From an uncultured Porphyromonadaceae bacterium (GTDB lineage Bacteria; Bacteroidota; Bacteroidia; Bacteroidales; Muribaculaceae), in NCBI GenBank assembly GCA_900550395.1, contig URSD01000043.1, forward strand, positions 1 through 19,909: a DNA stretch of 19,909 bases, given 5' to 3'. The position numbers and the translations under genes were made by a program. Below, one piece after another: positions 12,155 through 19,909 of this stretch. The notes below the pieces were generated by a model that saw only the letters and a list, made by a program, of their open reading frames with translations, was not told the DNA's origin and ran no database searches. Each line of letters opens with the position of its first letter. Position 1 is the stretch's first letter.

Positions 12155-14215
12155 ATGATTCGCTATAACTTTGACTGCGTGGTGGACCGCCATCACACAT
12201 GTGCCACCAAGATAGAGGAGATGGAGGCCCGTTTCGGCCACCGCGACCTGCTGCCCTTCTGGATAGCCGATATGGATTTCGAGGCCTGTCCGGCCATCAT
12301 CGACGCCCTGCGTCAGCGCCTCAATCACTCCGTGCTGGGTTATACCACTCCGCCGGAATCGTTCTGGCGGAGCATCGCCGGATGGCTGCACACGCGCCAC
12401 GGCTGGGACGTTGACCCCGCAGAGCTGAGTTTCATGCCCGGCCTGAAGAAAGGCCTCGGGCTTTGCATCAACTATTTCTCACGTCCGGGCGACGCCATTG
12501 TCATTCAGCCGCCCGTGTATCATTCATTCCGTTCGGTGATAGAGGGCAACGGGCGCCGCGTGGCAGCCAACCCGCTGGTGCGCGATGCCGCCGGGCAGTA
12601 CTCGATGGACTTCGAGGGGCTGACGCGTGTTATGCGCAACGAGCATCCGGCCATGATGATAGTGTGCAACCCGCACAATCCCATCGGCCTGCAGTGGGAT
12701 GCGGCCACGCTGCGCCGTGTGGCCGACATATGCCGCGAGCACGGCGTGGTGCTTGTCTCCGACGAAATATACGGCGACATGATGCTCGGCGGCCGGCGGC
12801 ATGTGCCCACGGCGTCGGTGTCCGACGTGGCCGCAGACATCACCGTCACGCTCGGCGCACCCAGCAAGACATTCAATATTCCGGGCATCGTCAGCGCATG
12901 GTCGGTAGTCAGGTCGCCCCGGCTGAGAGAGGGCTTTTATTCGTGGCTAAATGCTAGCGAGTTCAACGCTCCGCCCATCGTGTCGATGGTGGCTACACAG
13001 GCCGCCTACGAGCATGGCGGCGACTGGCTGGATCAGGCTCTCGCCTATCTCGACGCCAATGTTGACTATGCGGAATCTTTCCTGCGCGGGCATGTGCCGG
13101 ACGTGCATCTGTGCCGCCCGCAGGCATCGTTCACGATGTGGCTTGACTTCCGCAAGTTGCGGCTGCCGCAGGACTGGCTCGTGCGCCTGCTCGTGGAGCG
13201 CGGACACATAGCGCTGAGCGACGGCCTGAGTTTCGGCCCCGGCGGCGAGGGCTTCATGCGCATGAATGTCGGCGTGCCGCGCAGCATCCTTTCCGAGGGT
13301 CTGGAGCGCCTGGCCGGGGCTGTCAGATCGCTTTCGAGCGAGGGAGCCCCGGCCGGCGAGCGCCGCACCGTGACGATTCCATTTGTCAAGATGCACGGCC
13401 TCGGCAACAATTTCATATACGTGGACTGCATGGACCGTTCGCTCGACAATCTTCAGGCGCTGGCCGTGGAGATGGGACGCCGCCACATGGGTATGGGCGC
13501 CGACGGCATCATCGCCATTCTGCCGGGCGGCGAGGACGCCGACTGCCGCATGCGCATATTCAACGCCGACGGCTCGGAGGCGCAGATGTGCGGCAACGGC
13601 ATACGCTGCGCCGCAAAATACATTTACGACAACAATGTGGTGCCCCGCCGCAGCCGGCTGCGCATAGCCACACTAAGTGGCATAAAGACCGTGGACATCC
13701 ACACAGGTCCCGACGGACTCACCGACAGCGTGCGCGTCGACATGGGGCGCGCCGTCTTCGATGCGTCCGAGGTGCCTGTGCGCTGTGATGCCGGGCGCAT
13801 GGTCGACATGCCTGTGCCGGGCATAGACGGGCTTCGCCTCACGGCTGTTTCCACGGGCAATCCGCACGGCGTCGTGTTCGTCGACAGTTTCGACGGCGAC
13901 ATCGTCACCACTCTGGGCCCTCAGCTCGAGTGCCACTCTATCTGGCCCGAAAAGGCCAATATAGAGTTTGTGCGCGTGGACGGCCGGCACAGCCTCTCCA
14001 TGCGAGCATGGGAACGAGGTGCCGGCGAGACAATGGCCTGCGGCACAGGTGCATGCGCGGCGGCTGCGGCAGCTGTAGCCACCGGTCGCGCCGAGTGGCC
14101 CCTTACAGTCAGGCTGATAGGCGGCAATCTGGAACTCGACTGCGATGCCGACGGCCATATACTGATGACAGGCCCCGCCGTCACGGTGTTCTCCGGCAAC
14201 TATTACTGTCGGTAA
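12155..14215 (+). CDS. dapF: Fused MalY/PatB-like PLP aminotransferase and diaminopimelate epimerase DapF
   Basis: One uninterrupted 686-residue frame encodes two enzymes. Residues 1 to about 390 are a fold-type I PLP enzyme of the MalY/PatB C-S lyase group, with NFDCVVDR, LPFWIADMDFEACP, CNPHNPIG (171-178), SDEIYGD (202-208) and the PLP lysine Lys238 in GAPSKTFNIPG. A linker of about 15 residues follows. Residues about 406-686 are DapF, which interconverts LL- and meso-diaminopimelate for lysine and peptidoglycan. It shows FVKMHGLGNNFIYVD and both catalytic cysteines, Cys479 in AQMCGNGIRC and Cys629 in TMACGTGACA. All key residues of both halves are present, so both are probably active. The N-terminal half may be a cystathionine/lanthionine beta-lyase or an aminotransferase acting in the DAP pathway; sequence alone does not decide. 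It starts 20 bp after prmA. Confidence 0.92.
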   Translation: MIRYNFDCVVDRHHTCATKIEEMEARFGHRDLLPFWIADMDFEACPAIIDALRQRLNHSVLGYTTPPESFWRSIAGWLHTRHGWDVDPAELSFMPGLKKGLGLCINYFSRPGDAIVIQPPVYHSFRSVIEGNGRRVAANPLVRDAAGQYSMDFEGLTRVMRNEHPAMMIVCNPHNPIGLQWDAATLRRVADICREHGVVLVSDEIYGDMMLGGRRHVPTASVSDVAADITVTLGAPSKTFNIPGIVSAWSVVRSPRLREGFYSWLNASEFNAPPIVSMVATQAAYEHGGDWLDQALAYLDANVDYAESFLRGHVPDVHLCRPQASFTMWLDFRKLRLPQDWLVRLLVERGHIALSDGLSFGPGGEGFMRMNVGVPRSILSEGLERLAGAVRSLSSEGAPAGERRTVTIPFVKMHGLGNNFIYVDCMDRSLDNLQALAVEMGRRHMGMGADGIIAILPGGEDADCRMRIFNADGSEAQMCGNGIRCAAKYIYDNNVVPRRSRLRIATLSGIKTVDIHTGPDGLTDSVRVDMGRAVFDASEVPVRCDAGRMVDMPVPGIDGLRLTAVSTGNPHGVVFVDSFDGDIVTTLGPQLECHSIWPEKANIEFVRVDGRHSLSMRAWERGAGETMACGTGACAAAAAAVATGRAEWPLTVRLIGGNLELDCDADGHILMTGPAVTVFSGNYYCR

Positions 14216-14325
14216 GTGGTTCTGAAGATTGCAAAAATATCTGAAAATACGTATATAAATATTAAAAAATGCTTTCCGGCCTGATTTTTTGGCTGCGGCG
14301 TTATTTATATGTGAATCATAAGATG

Positions 14326-14333
14326 TAACTTTG
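14326..14333 (+). promoter_or_regulatory. -7 promoter element before the amidase-like/xanthan-lyase-family gene
   Basis: TAACTTTG lies 39 bp before the ATG at 14373, in an AT-rich 157-bp gap. No TTTG is seen at -33. No convincing terminator for the upstream fusion gene is visible, so read-through is also possible. Confidence 0.55.
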
Positions 14334-14372
14334 TAGGGTAGGGGGTATAATGCCCTTGCTTACCTGATTGAT

Positions 14373-17306
14373 ATGAAGAAACATCTTGTACTCGCATTTC
14401 TTGCTTCGTTTGCCGTGACGGCTTCGGCCGCCCCAGCCGACGTTAAAGCGTCCATTCTGGAAGTCATCGGCTCGTACATGCCCGGAACCACAGGTTTCGG
14501 CGCCATAAAGGTAGACAGCATAGTCGATAGCCGCACCGGCACCGCGGTGTACTGCAACGAGGCTCTCTCGTACCTGCCTCTTGACGCCCGGCAGACAGCA
14601 GCACTGAAAGGCGAGATAGCATCGATTTTGGGAGCCGGGCCCTCGCGCCTGAAAATATATGCCGGCAGCCGCGAACTTGATGGCCTGGCTCTCTTCGCAT
14701 CCCGTCCGCCGCGGGCGCCCCGCGAAAAGGACGGCTTTGTGCGCCGTCTTGACGCCGAGGCGGCTCCCGACGGCCTTGACGGCGCCAACATAGCCATGTG
14801 GCAGAGCCACGGATGGTATTTCGAGCCCAAGCTGAACCGCTGGGAGTGGCAGCGTGCACGCATCTTCCAGACGGTGGAGGACCTCTACACGCAGAGCTAC
14901 GTGATGCCTTTCCTGATGCCTATGCTCGAGAATGCCGGCGCCTACGTGATGAGCCCGCGCGAGCGCGACACCAACACCGTGGAGATAATCGTGGACGGCG
15001 ACGGGGGCTGCGCGCAGCCCGGATATGCCGACGACGCCACTGCCTGGAGCGATGCGGGTGTGGCAGCTTTCGCCCACACCACACCGATGCTGCGCGACAC
15101 GCAGAATCCTTTCCGCGCCGGAACTGCCCGCCGTGCCGCCACAGTGCGCCGCGCCGACAAGGCCACCAAGGCTACCTGGACGGCCGACATCCCCGCCGAC
15201 GGCACATACGCCGTGTACGTGAGCTACGCCGCCCTGCCTGACGCCACGACCGACGCCCGCTACACCGTGAATACGGCCGCAGGTCCTGTCGGCTTCTCCG
15301 TCAACCAGCGCATGGGAGCCGGCACGTGGATATATCTCGGGCATTTCCCGCTGAAGCAGGGCAGCCGGCCCGTGGTGGAGCTGAGCACTCTGTCGAAGAA
15401 GGCCGGACGGGCCGTCAGCGCCGACGCCGTGAAGATAGGCGGCGGCATGGGCAATGTGGAGCGCATCGTGAAGAACGGCACGGAAGGCATGGCCTACGAC
15501 TACGTGGCAAGCGGTTATCCGCGCTTCACCGAGGGCGCGCGCTACTTCCTGCAGTGGGCGGGAGCGCCCGACAGCGTTTACACTCCCTCGGGCAATGTCA
15601 ATGACTACAGCGACGACTACCGCAGCCGCGGCCTGTGGGTGAACTGGCTGGCGGGCGGCTCGTCGATGCTTCCCGGGCGCAAGGGCCTGGGCGTACCCGT
15701 AGACCTCAGTTTCGCGTTCCATACGGATGCCGGCACGACACTCAACGACAGCATCATCGGCACCCTCGGCATATACAGCACGGCCGGCGACAAGCTCGGC
15801 AACGGCAGCAGCCGCGACGCTTCGCGCGACCTCACCAACCTGGTGATGACAAGCATCGTGCGCGACGTGCGCGCGAAGTACGAGCCGCAGTGGACACGCC
15901 GCGGCATGTGGGACAAGAGCTACTACGAGGCCCGCGTGCCTGAGGTGCCCGCCATGCTGCTGGAGTTCCTCTCGCATCAGAATTTCGCCGACATGAAGTA
16001 CGGTCTCGACCCCGAGTTCCGCTTCGACGTGTCGCGCGCCATCTACAAAGGCATGCTTCAGTTCCTCGCGCGTCGCGACGGACGCCCCTACGTGGTGCAG
16101 CCTCTCGCACCCGGCGCCTTCGCCATCCGCAAGGAGGGCCCGCAGACCTACCGCCTGACGTGGCGCGCCACGCCCGACAGCCTTGAGGCCACGGCGATGC
16201 CGGCCTACTATCTCGTGCAGCAGCGCGACGGCTCGGCCGGCGGCGCATTCCGCACTATAGCCAAGGTGGAGAGCCCCGAATACATCTATACTGCCACTGA
16301 CGACGCAATCCACAGCTTCCGCATCGTAGCCGGCAACAGCGGCGGCGTGAGCTTCCCCTCCGAGGTGCTCGCCCTGCGCGACGCCCCGGGCGAGCCTGTG
16401 GTGATAGTCAACGGATTCACGCGTCTGAGCGCTCCGGATTGGTTTGACAGCGGCGAGATAGCCGGATTCTACGACGTGCGCGACCATGGCGTGCCTTATG
16501 TGCAGGACATTTCTTTCATCGGCAGCCAGTTTGAATTCCGCCGCGACATTCCCTGGATGGACGATGACGCCGCCGGCTTCGGCGCGTCGCGCGCCAACTA
16601 CGAGGACCGCGTGATTGCCGGAAATACCTTTGATTTCGTGGCGTTGCACGGCGAGGCCGTGGCAGCCGCCGGCCGCGGCTTCGTGAGCGAGAGCGTCGAG
16701 AGTTTCTGCTCGGCGCCTCTGCGTCCGGGCGCTACTGTCGACCTCATTCTCGGCAAACAGAAAGAGTGCGCCAAAGGCCGCGGCGTCTTCGGCACACGCT
16801 ACAAGACATTCCCCTCCGCGCTTCAGGACGCACTGCGCGCCCACACTGCCGCGGGCGGCGATGTGCTGGTAAGCGGCGCTTATGTAGCCACCGACCTGTG
16901 GGACAATTCGTTCAGCAGCAAGGAGGTCGCCGAGGCCGACCAGAAGTTCGCCACCGAGGTGCTCGGCTACCACTGGCGCGTCGGTCAGGCCACGGTGGAG
17001 GGCGATGCCTACGAGGTGCTCACTCCTTTCCCCGCCTTTACCGGAGGCCGCTGGCAGTTCTGCTCCGAGCTCAACGGCGAGTGCTATGCCGTGGAGTCGC
17101 CCGACTCGTTCTATGCTTCCGACAAGGAGCACGGATGCACGCTTATGCGCTACGGCGAGAATAACCTTGTGGCCGGCACGGCCTTTGCTCCGGGCACCTA
17201 CCGCACCGTAGTGCTCGGCTTCCCCTTCGAAGTGATCCGCGGCGCTGACGCCCGCGCGGCGCTCATGAAGCAGGTGCTTGACTTCTTTCACGATAAAAAC
17301 AAATAA
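14373..17306 (+). CDS. Secreted Amidase_3-like protein with inserted golvesin-like domain ('xanthan lyase' family)
   Basis: The 977-residue product has a signal peptide (MKKHLVLAFLASFAVTASAA). WQSHGWYFEP (143-152) and QTVEDLYTQS, then LENAGAYVMSPRERD, match the first half of a zinc Amidase_3 fold, with likely ligands His146 and Glu169. A golvesin-C-terminal-like beta domain (about 205-360, TWTADIPADGTYAVYVSY) interrupts it. The amidase fold resumes with DLSFAFHTDAG (His450) and PAMLLEFLSHQNFAD (Glu531). An FN3-like domain (about 585-670) and a Rossmann-like, amidotransferase-like domain (about 674-972) follow. Bacteroidales members are commonly annotated xanthan lyase; the sequence instead suggests a periplasmic peptidoglycan amidase. 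Activity is inferred. The glycosyltransferase gene starts 23 bp downstream. Confidence 0.75.
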   Translation: MKKHLVLAFLASFAVTASAAPADVKASILEVIGSYMPGTTGFGAIKVDSIVDSRTGTAVYCNEALSYLPLDARQTAALKGEIASILGAGPSRLKIYAGSRELDGLALFASRPPRAPREKDGFVRRLDAEAAPDGLDGANIAMWQSHGWYFEPKLNRWEWQRARIFQTVEDLYTQSYVMPFLMPMLENAGAYVMSPRERDTNTVEIIVDGDGGCAQPGYADDATAWSDAGVAAFAHTTPMLRDTQNPFRAGTARRAATVRRADKATKATWTADIPADGTYAVYVSYAALPDATTDARYTVNTAAGPVGFSVNQRMGAGTWIYLGHFPLKQGSRPVVELSTLSKKAGRAVSADAVKIGGGMGNVERIVKNGTEGMAYDYVASGYPRFTEGARYFLQWAGAPDSVYTPSGNVNDYSDDYRSRGLWVNWLAGGSSMLPGRKGLGVPVDLSFAFHTDAGTTLNDSIIGTLGIYSTAGDKLGNGSSRDASRDLTNLVMTSIVRDVRAKYEPQWTRRGMWDKSYYEARVPEVPAMLLEFLSHQNFADMKYGLDPEFRFDVSRAIYKGMLQFLARRDGRPYVVQPLAPGAFAIRKEGPQTYRLTWRATPDSLEATAMPAYYLVQQRDGSAGGAFRTIAKVESPEYIYTATDDAIHSFRIVAGNSGGVSFPSEVLALRDAPGEPVVIVNGFTRLSAPDWFDSGEIAGFYDVRDHGVPYVQDISFIGSQFEFRRDIPWMDDDAAGFGASRANYEDRVIAGNTFDFVALHGEAVAAAGRGFVSESVESFCSAPLRPGATVDLILGKQKECAKGRGVFGTRYKTFPSALQDALRAHTAAGGDVLVSGAYVATDLWDNSFSSKEVAEADQKFATEVLGYHWRVGQATVEGDAYEVLTPFPAFTGGRWQFCSELNGECYAVESPDSFYASDKEHGCTLMRYGENNLVAGTAFAPGTYRTVVLGFPFEVIRGADARAALMKQVLDFFHDKNK

Positions 17307-17329
17307 TTACATATCCCTAATACCCTAAA

Positions 17330-18811
17330 ATGATGAAATCCACAGTGTACTGCTTCCTGCCTTATATCGACCGTGCCCAGGTCGGCGAGACAGTCTCCAT
17401 ACTCGCGGCCGACCCTGCCGTTGCCCGTATATTCCTGCTGGCAGGCCCCGATGCCGACTTTGCCGGCGCTCCCGAGGGCTGCGAGGTGATAGCCGCCCCC
17501 GACGGCCTCAAGGCCAGCACGACGGTGCGCGCCATCGCCGAAGCCGCCAAGGGCAGCGACTATGTGCTCCTATATAATAAGTATGACCGCCTTGTGCCAG
17601 GCTACCACGCTCTTGAGCGCATGCTCCGCATCGCAGCCGACAGCGGCGCCGGCATGCTTTATGCCGACAGCTACGCCGTGGATGCCGAGGGACACCGCAC
17701 CAACGCCCCGGTCATCGACTATCAGGAAGGCTCGCTGCGCGACGACTTCAATTTCGGTTCGCTGCTGATGTTCAGTACCTCGGTGCTGACTCTGGCCGTC
17801 GCCGGCATGACGGCCGACTACAAGGCCGCCGGCCTCTACGACCTGCGTCTGCGCGTGAGCCGTATAGCTCCCGTAGTACACATCAACGAGTATCTATACA
17901 CCGACATTGCCGGAGTGCGCAAGGGCGGCGGCGAGCAGATCTTCGACTATGTGGACCCGCGCAACCGCGCCTCGCAGATAGAGATGGAGCAGGCCTGCAC
18001 CGACCATCTCAAGGCCGTGGGCGCCTATCTGGAGCCGGTGTTCGACAAGATTGAATTCGGCGAGGAGGAGTTTCCCGTCGAGGCCAGTGTGGTGATTCCC
18101 GTGCGCAACCGTGTGCGCACCATCCGCGACGCTATCCGCAGCGTGCTCTCGCAGCAGACCGACTTCCCGTTCAATCTCATCATCGTCGACAACCACAGCA
18201 CCGACGGCACCACAGAGGCCATCGACGAATTCGACGATCCGCGTATCATCCACGTGGTGCCCGAGCGCGACGACCTCGGTATAGGCGGATGCTGGAACAT
18301 GGCTGTGGACCGTCCCGAGTGCGGCAAGTTCGCCGTTCAGCTCGACAGCGATGACGTGTACAGCGGGACTGATACGCTGGCAAAAATCGTCCGCGCTTTC
18401 TACGAGCAGAACTGCGGCATGGTGGTGGGCACCTACTGCCTGACCGACATCGACATGAACACCATCCCGCCCGGCGTCATCGACCACAAGGAATGGACGC
18501 CGGAGAACGGCCGCAACAACGCCCTGCGCATCAACGGCCTCGGCGCACCGCGCGCATTCTATACCCCCATGTTGCGTGCTATCCGCGTGCCAAATACAAG
18601 CTACGGCGAGGACTATGCGCTGGGTCTTGCATTCTCGCGCCACAATCAGATAGGCCGCATCTACGACGTGCTGTACTACTGCCGCCGCTGGGAGGACAAC
18701 AGCGACCACGCCCTCGACATCAACAAGACGAACGCCAACAATCTTTATAAGGACCGCATACGTACCTGGGAACTCCAGGCGCGCAAGGCAATGCTCGCAC
18801 AGAATGATTGA
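17330..18811 (+). CDS. Glycosyltransferase family 2 with degenerate N-terminal GT-A domain
   Basis: The 493-residue cytoplasmic protein ends in a classical GT-A domain. It shows SVVIPVRNRVRTI (253-265), LIIVDNHSTDGT (283-294), the metal-binding DxD in VQLDSDDVY (Asp339/341/342), the acidic base region YGEDYALGL (425-433) and YYCRRWEDN (449-457), which resembles the (Q/R)xxRW motif. Residues 1 to about 230 look like a second GT-A fold (VYCFLPYIDRAQVGETV, then DYVLLYNKYDRLVPG), but KYD stands where DxD is expected, so this half may be inactive. There are no membrane segments. Donor and acceptor are unknown. It overlaps the DUF4922 gene by 8 nt, pointing to joint function. Confidence 0.85.
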   Translation: MMKSTVYCFLPYIDRAQVGETVSILAADPAVARIFLLAGPDADFAGAPEGCEVIAAPDGLKASTTVRAIAEAAKGSDYVLLYNKYDRLVPGYHALERMLRIAADSGAGMLYADSYAVDAEGHRTNAPVIDYQEGSLRDDFNFGSLLMFSTSVLTLAVAGMTADYKAAGLYDLRLRVSRIAPVVHINEYLYTDIAGVRKGGGEQIFDYVDPRNRASQIEMEQACTDHLKAVGAYLEPVFDKIEFGEEEFPVEASVVIPVRNRVRTIRDAIRSVLSQQTDFPFNLIIVDNHSTDGTTEAIDEFDDPRIIHVVPERDDLGIGGCWNMAVDRPECGKFAVQLDSDDVYSGTDTLAKIVRAFYEQNCGMVVGTYCLTDIDMNTIPPGVIDHKEWTPENGRNNALRINGLGAPRAFYTPMLRAIRVPNTSYGEDYALGLAFSRHNQIGRIYDVLYYCRRWEDNSDHALDINKTNANNLYKDRIRTWELQARKAMLAQND

Positions 18812-19706
18812 CACAGCCGCTTTCATAACGGCGCAACGCGCCGAATGGCCCCTGGCCGCCCGCAACTTCGATGCCCTCGAGGGCGTAGAGGTGCGCAGCA
18901 TAGCCATGCCCGGGATGGACATCAAGGTGCAGTTCAATCCTGCGCGCATAGTCAGCAGCGGCGCCAAAGTGGACGCACGCTCGCTGGCCGAGCGCCCGTG
19001 CTTTCTCTGCGAGAAGAACCGCCCGGCCGAGCAGCGCGGCATAGACTGGCGCGGCTACACGGTGCTGGTGAATCCTTTCCCGATATTTCCGAGACATCTC
19101 ACCATACCCGCTGTCGGGCATACCCCTCAGCGTATACAGGGCCGCGTGGCCGACATGCTTGCCCTGGCCGCCGAGCTGCCCGGCTACACGGTGTTCTACA
19201 ACGGTCCGCGTTGCGGAGCCTCTGCGCCCGACCACATGCACTTTCAGGCGGGCAACAGCGATTTCCTGCCTATATGGCAGGCGCTTGACGCCGCGCCGCT
19301 GCGCACAGTGGCCGACGACGGTGCGGGCACGAGGCTGAACGTATGCACGGCTCTGCCTGTGAATGTTTTCGTTGTGGATGCCGCTACGCCGGAGGCCGGC
19401 GAGCGCATGTTCGAGCGCCTGTACAGAGTATTGCCGGAGGGCGAGGAAGAACCCATGATGAATCTGCTTGCCGCCGGCAGCCGCCTCGTGGTTGTGCCGC
19501 GCAAGCGCCACCGTCCCAGCTTCTACGGTACGGAAGGCGAAGGATGCATGCTGCTCAGCCCGGCCAGCGTCGACATGGGAGGCGCATTCATCACCCCGCG
19601 CCGCGAGGATTTCGACCGCCTTGACGCGCAGTTGCTCGCCCGAGTGTTCGACGAGCTGTGTCTCGATACGGAGCAAATAGAAGAAATATCAAATAAAGTG
19701 TCTTAA
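18804..19706 (+). CDS. DUF4922 protein with GalT/HIT-like nucleotidyltransferase motif
   Basis: The 300-residue protein carries RPCFLCEKNRP (64-74, a CxxC pair), LVNPFPIFPRHLTIP (88-102) and GPRCGASAPDHMHFQAG (134-150). The last contains HMHFQ, a His-x-His-x-Gln motif like that of galactose-1-phosphate uridylyltransferase and GDP-hexose phosphorylases (His144, His146, Gln148). I recognise the family as DUF4922. The motif implies transfer of a nucleotide to or from a sugar phosphate through a His-AMP/UMP-type intermediate, but the substrate is unknown. Overlap with the glycosyltransferase suggests it supplies or recycles that enzyme's nucleotide sugar (inference). It has no signal peptide, so it is cytoplasmic. 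Confidence 0.82.
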   Translation: MIDTAAFITAQRAEWPLAARNFDALEGVEVRSIAMPGMDIKVQFNPARIVSSGAKVDARSLAERPCFLCEKNRPAEQRGIDWRGYTVLVNPFPIFPRHLTIPAVGHTPQRIQGRVADMLALAAELPGYTVFYNGPRCGASAPDHMHFQAGNSDFLPIWQALDAAPLRTVADDGAGTRLNVCTALPVNVFVVDAATPEAGERMFERLYRVLPEGEEEPMMNLLAAGSRLVVVPRKRHRPSFYGTEGEGCMLLSPASVDMGGAFITPRREDFDRLDAQLLARVFDELCLDTEQIEEISNKVS

Positions 19707-19707
19707 A

Positions 19708-19884
19708 ATGAATGATGATAACAAGATGCCGGTCGTGACTGTAGGCATAATGACAGCCCCCTGGGTAGAGATAGTGCTTCACGGCGCCTACCGGCGCAAG
19801 AGCGACGGGGCCAAGGTGGAAGGCACCCTAACCGCGCAAAACGACACCACCACCAAAACCTACAACACAAAGAAATCACAATAA
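19708..19884 (+). pseudogene. Truncated SpoIID/LytB-like N-terminal fragment
   Basis: The frame at 19708 encodes 58 residues starting MNDDNKMPVVTVGIMTAPWV and EIVLHGAYRRKSDGAKVEG. This resembles the opening of Bacteroidales SpoIID/LytB-domain proteins (P-x-x-VGI..., then a short beta hairpin and V-x-G). After about residue 41 the sequence changes to a Thr/Asn/Lys-rich tail (TAQNDTTTKTYNTKKSQ) and stops, where the family would continue for hundreds of residues. I infer a deletion or recombination junction near 19828. The alternative is a genuine small gene. It follows the DUF4922 stop by 1 nt. Confidence 0.4.
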
Positions 19885-19902
19885 CACAAAAAAGAAAGAG
19901 AC

Positions 19903-19909
19903 ATGACAA
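19903..19909 (+). CDS. Possible start of the next gene (partial)
   Basis: ATGACAA at the window edge is preceded by a purine-rich AAAAAAGAAAGAGAC and lies 18 nt after the preceding stop. Only two codons are visible, so nothing can be said about the product. Confidence 0.25.

Noticed and set aside
14316..17291. 991-codon minus-strand frame opposite the amidase-like gene
   Set aside because: Antisense shadow; no promoter, Ala/Gly/His/Val-rich without recognisable domains, whereas the plus frame has a signal peptide and domain motifs.

Overview
This looks like a GC-rich member of the Bacteroidales, plausibly Muribaculaceae or a relative. Genes are preceded by the Bacteroidetes -7 element TAnnTTTG, in several cases with TTTG exactly 20 nt upstream. 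DUF4494, DUF3822 and the four-helix-bundle suffix family point the same way. The family placement is an inference from motif and gene content, not from a search.

Region 1 (1-1319) looks like an accessory insertion beside ligA. It holds the 3' end of an unknown gene, a truncated HigB/RelE-like toxin remnant, an AT-rich stretch with a 12-bp tandem repeat inside a small open frame (NTLD repeats), and a two-gene unit. That unit is a PGRP/T7-lysozyme-type N-acetylmuramoyl-L-alanine amidase overlapped by a lipoprotein with a C-terminal membrane helix, which resembles a phage endolysin plus a unimolecular spanin.

Region 2 (1279-6172, minus strand) is a secreted glycoside hydrolase family 2 enzyme followed closely by ligA (NAD+-dependent DNA ligase). 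A tRNA-Asn(GTT) gene with its own promoter and terminator lies upstream. Region 3 (6282-6950) is a four-helix-bundle suffix protein gene bracketed by short TTATAAG-type repeats. Region 4 (7043-9018) holds a reverse rubrerythrin with a strong terminator, then a minus-strand pair, DUF4494 and the YggS-type PLP-binding protein.

Region 5 (8983-11206) is a plus-strand run of panB, DUF3822 and rsmD with overlapping ends. Region 6 (11238-end) is a plus-strand run. It contains prmA, a fused MalY/PatB-like aminotransferase-DapF protein, a large secreted protein of the family often annotated as xanthan lyase, a glycosyltransferase, a DUF4922 protein with a GalT-like His triad, and a short N-terminal remnant that resembles a SpoIID/LytB-family protein. 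I read the large secreted protein as an Amidase_3 fold carrying an inserted golvesin-like domain.

The most interesting items are the aminotransferase-DapF fusion, the cell-envelope operon around it, the endolysin/spanin-like pair with its odd upstream region, and two families of short intergenic repeats. All functional calls rest on reading motifs by eye; no database search was possible.
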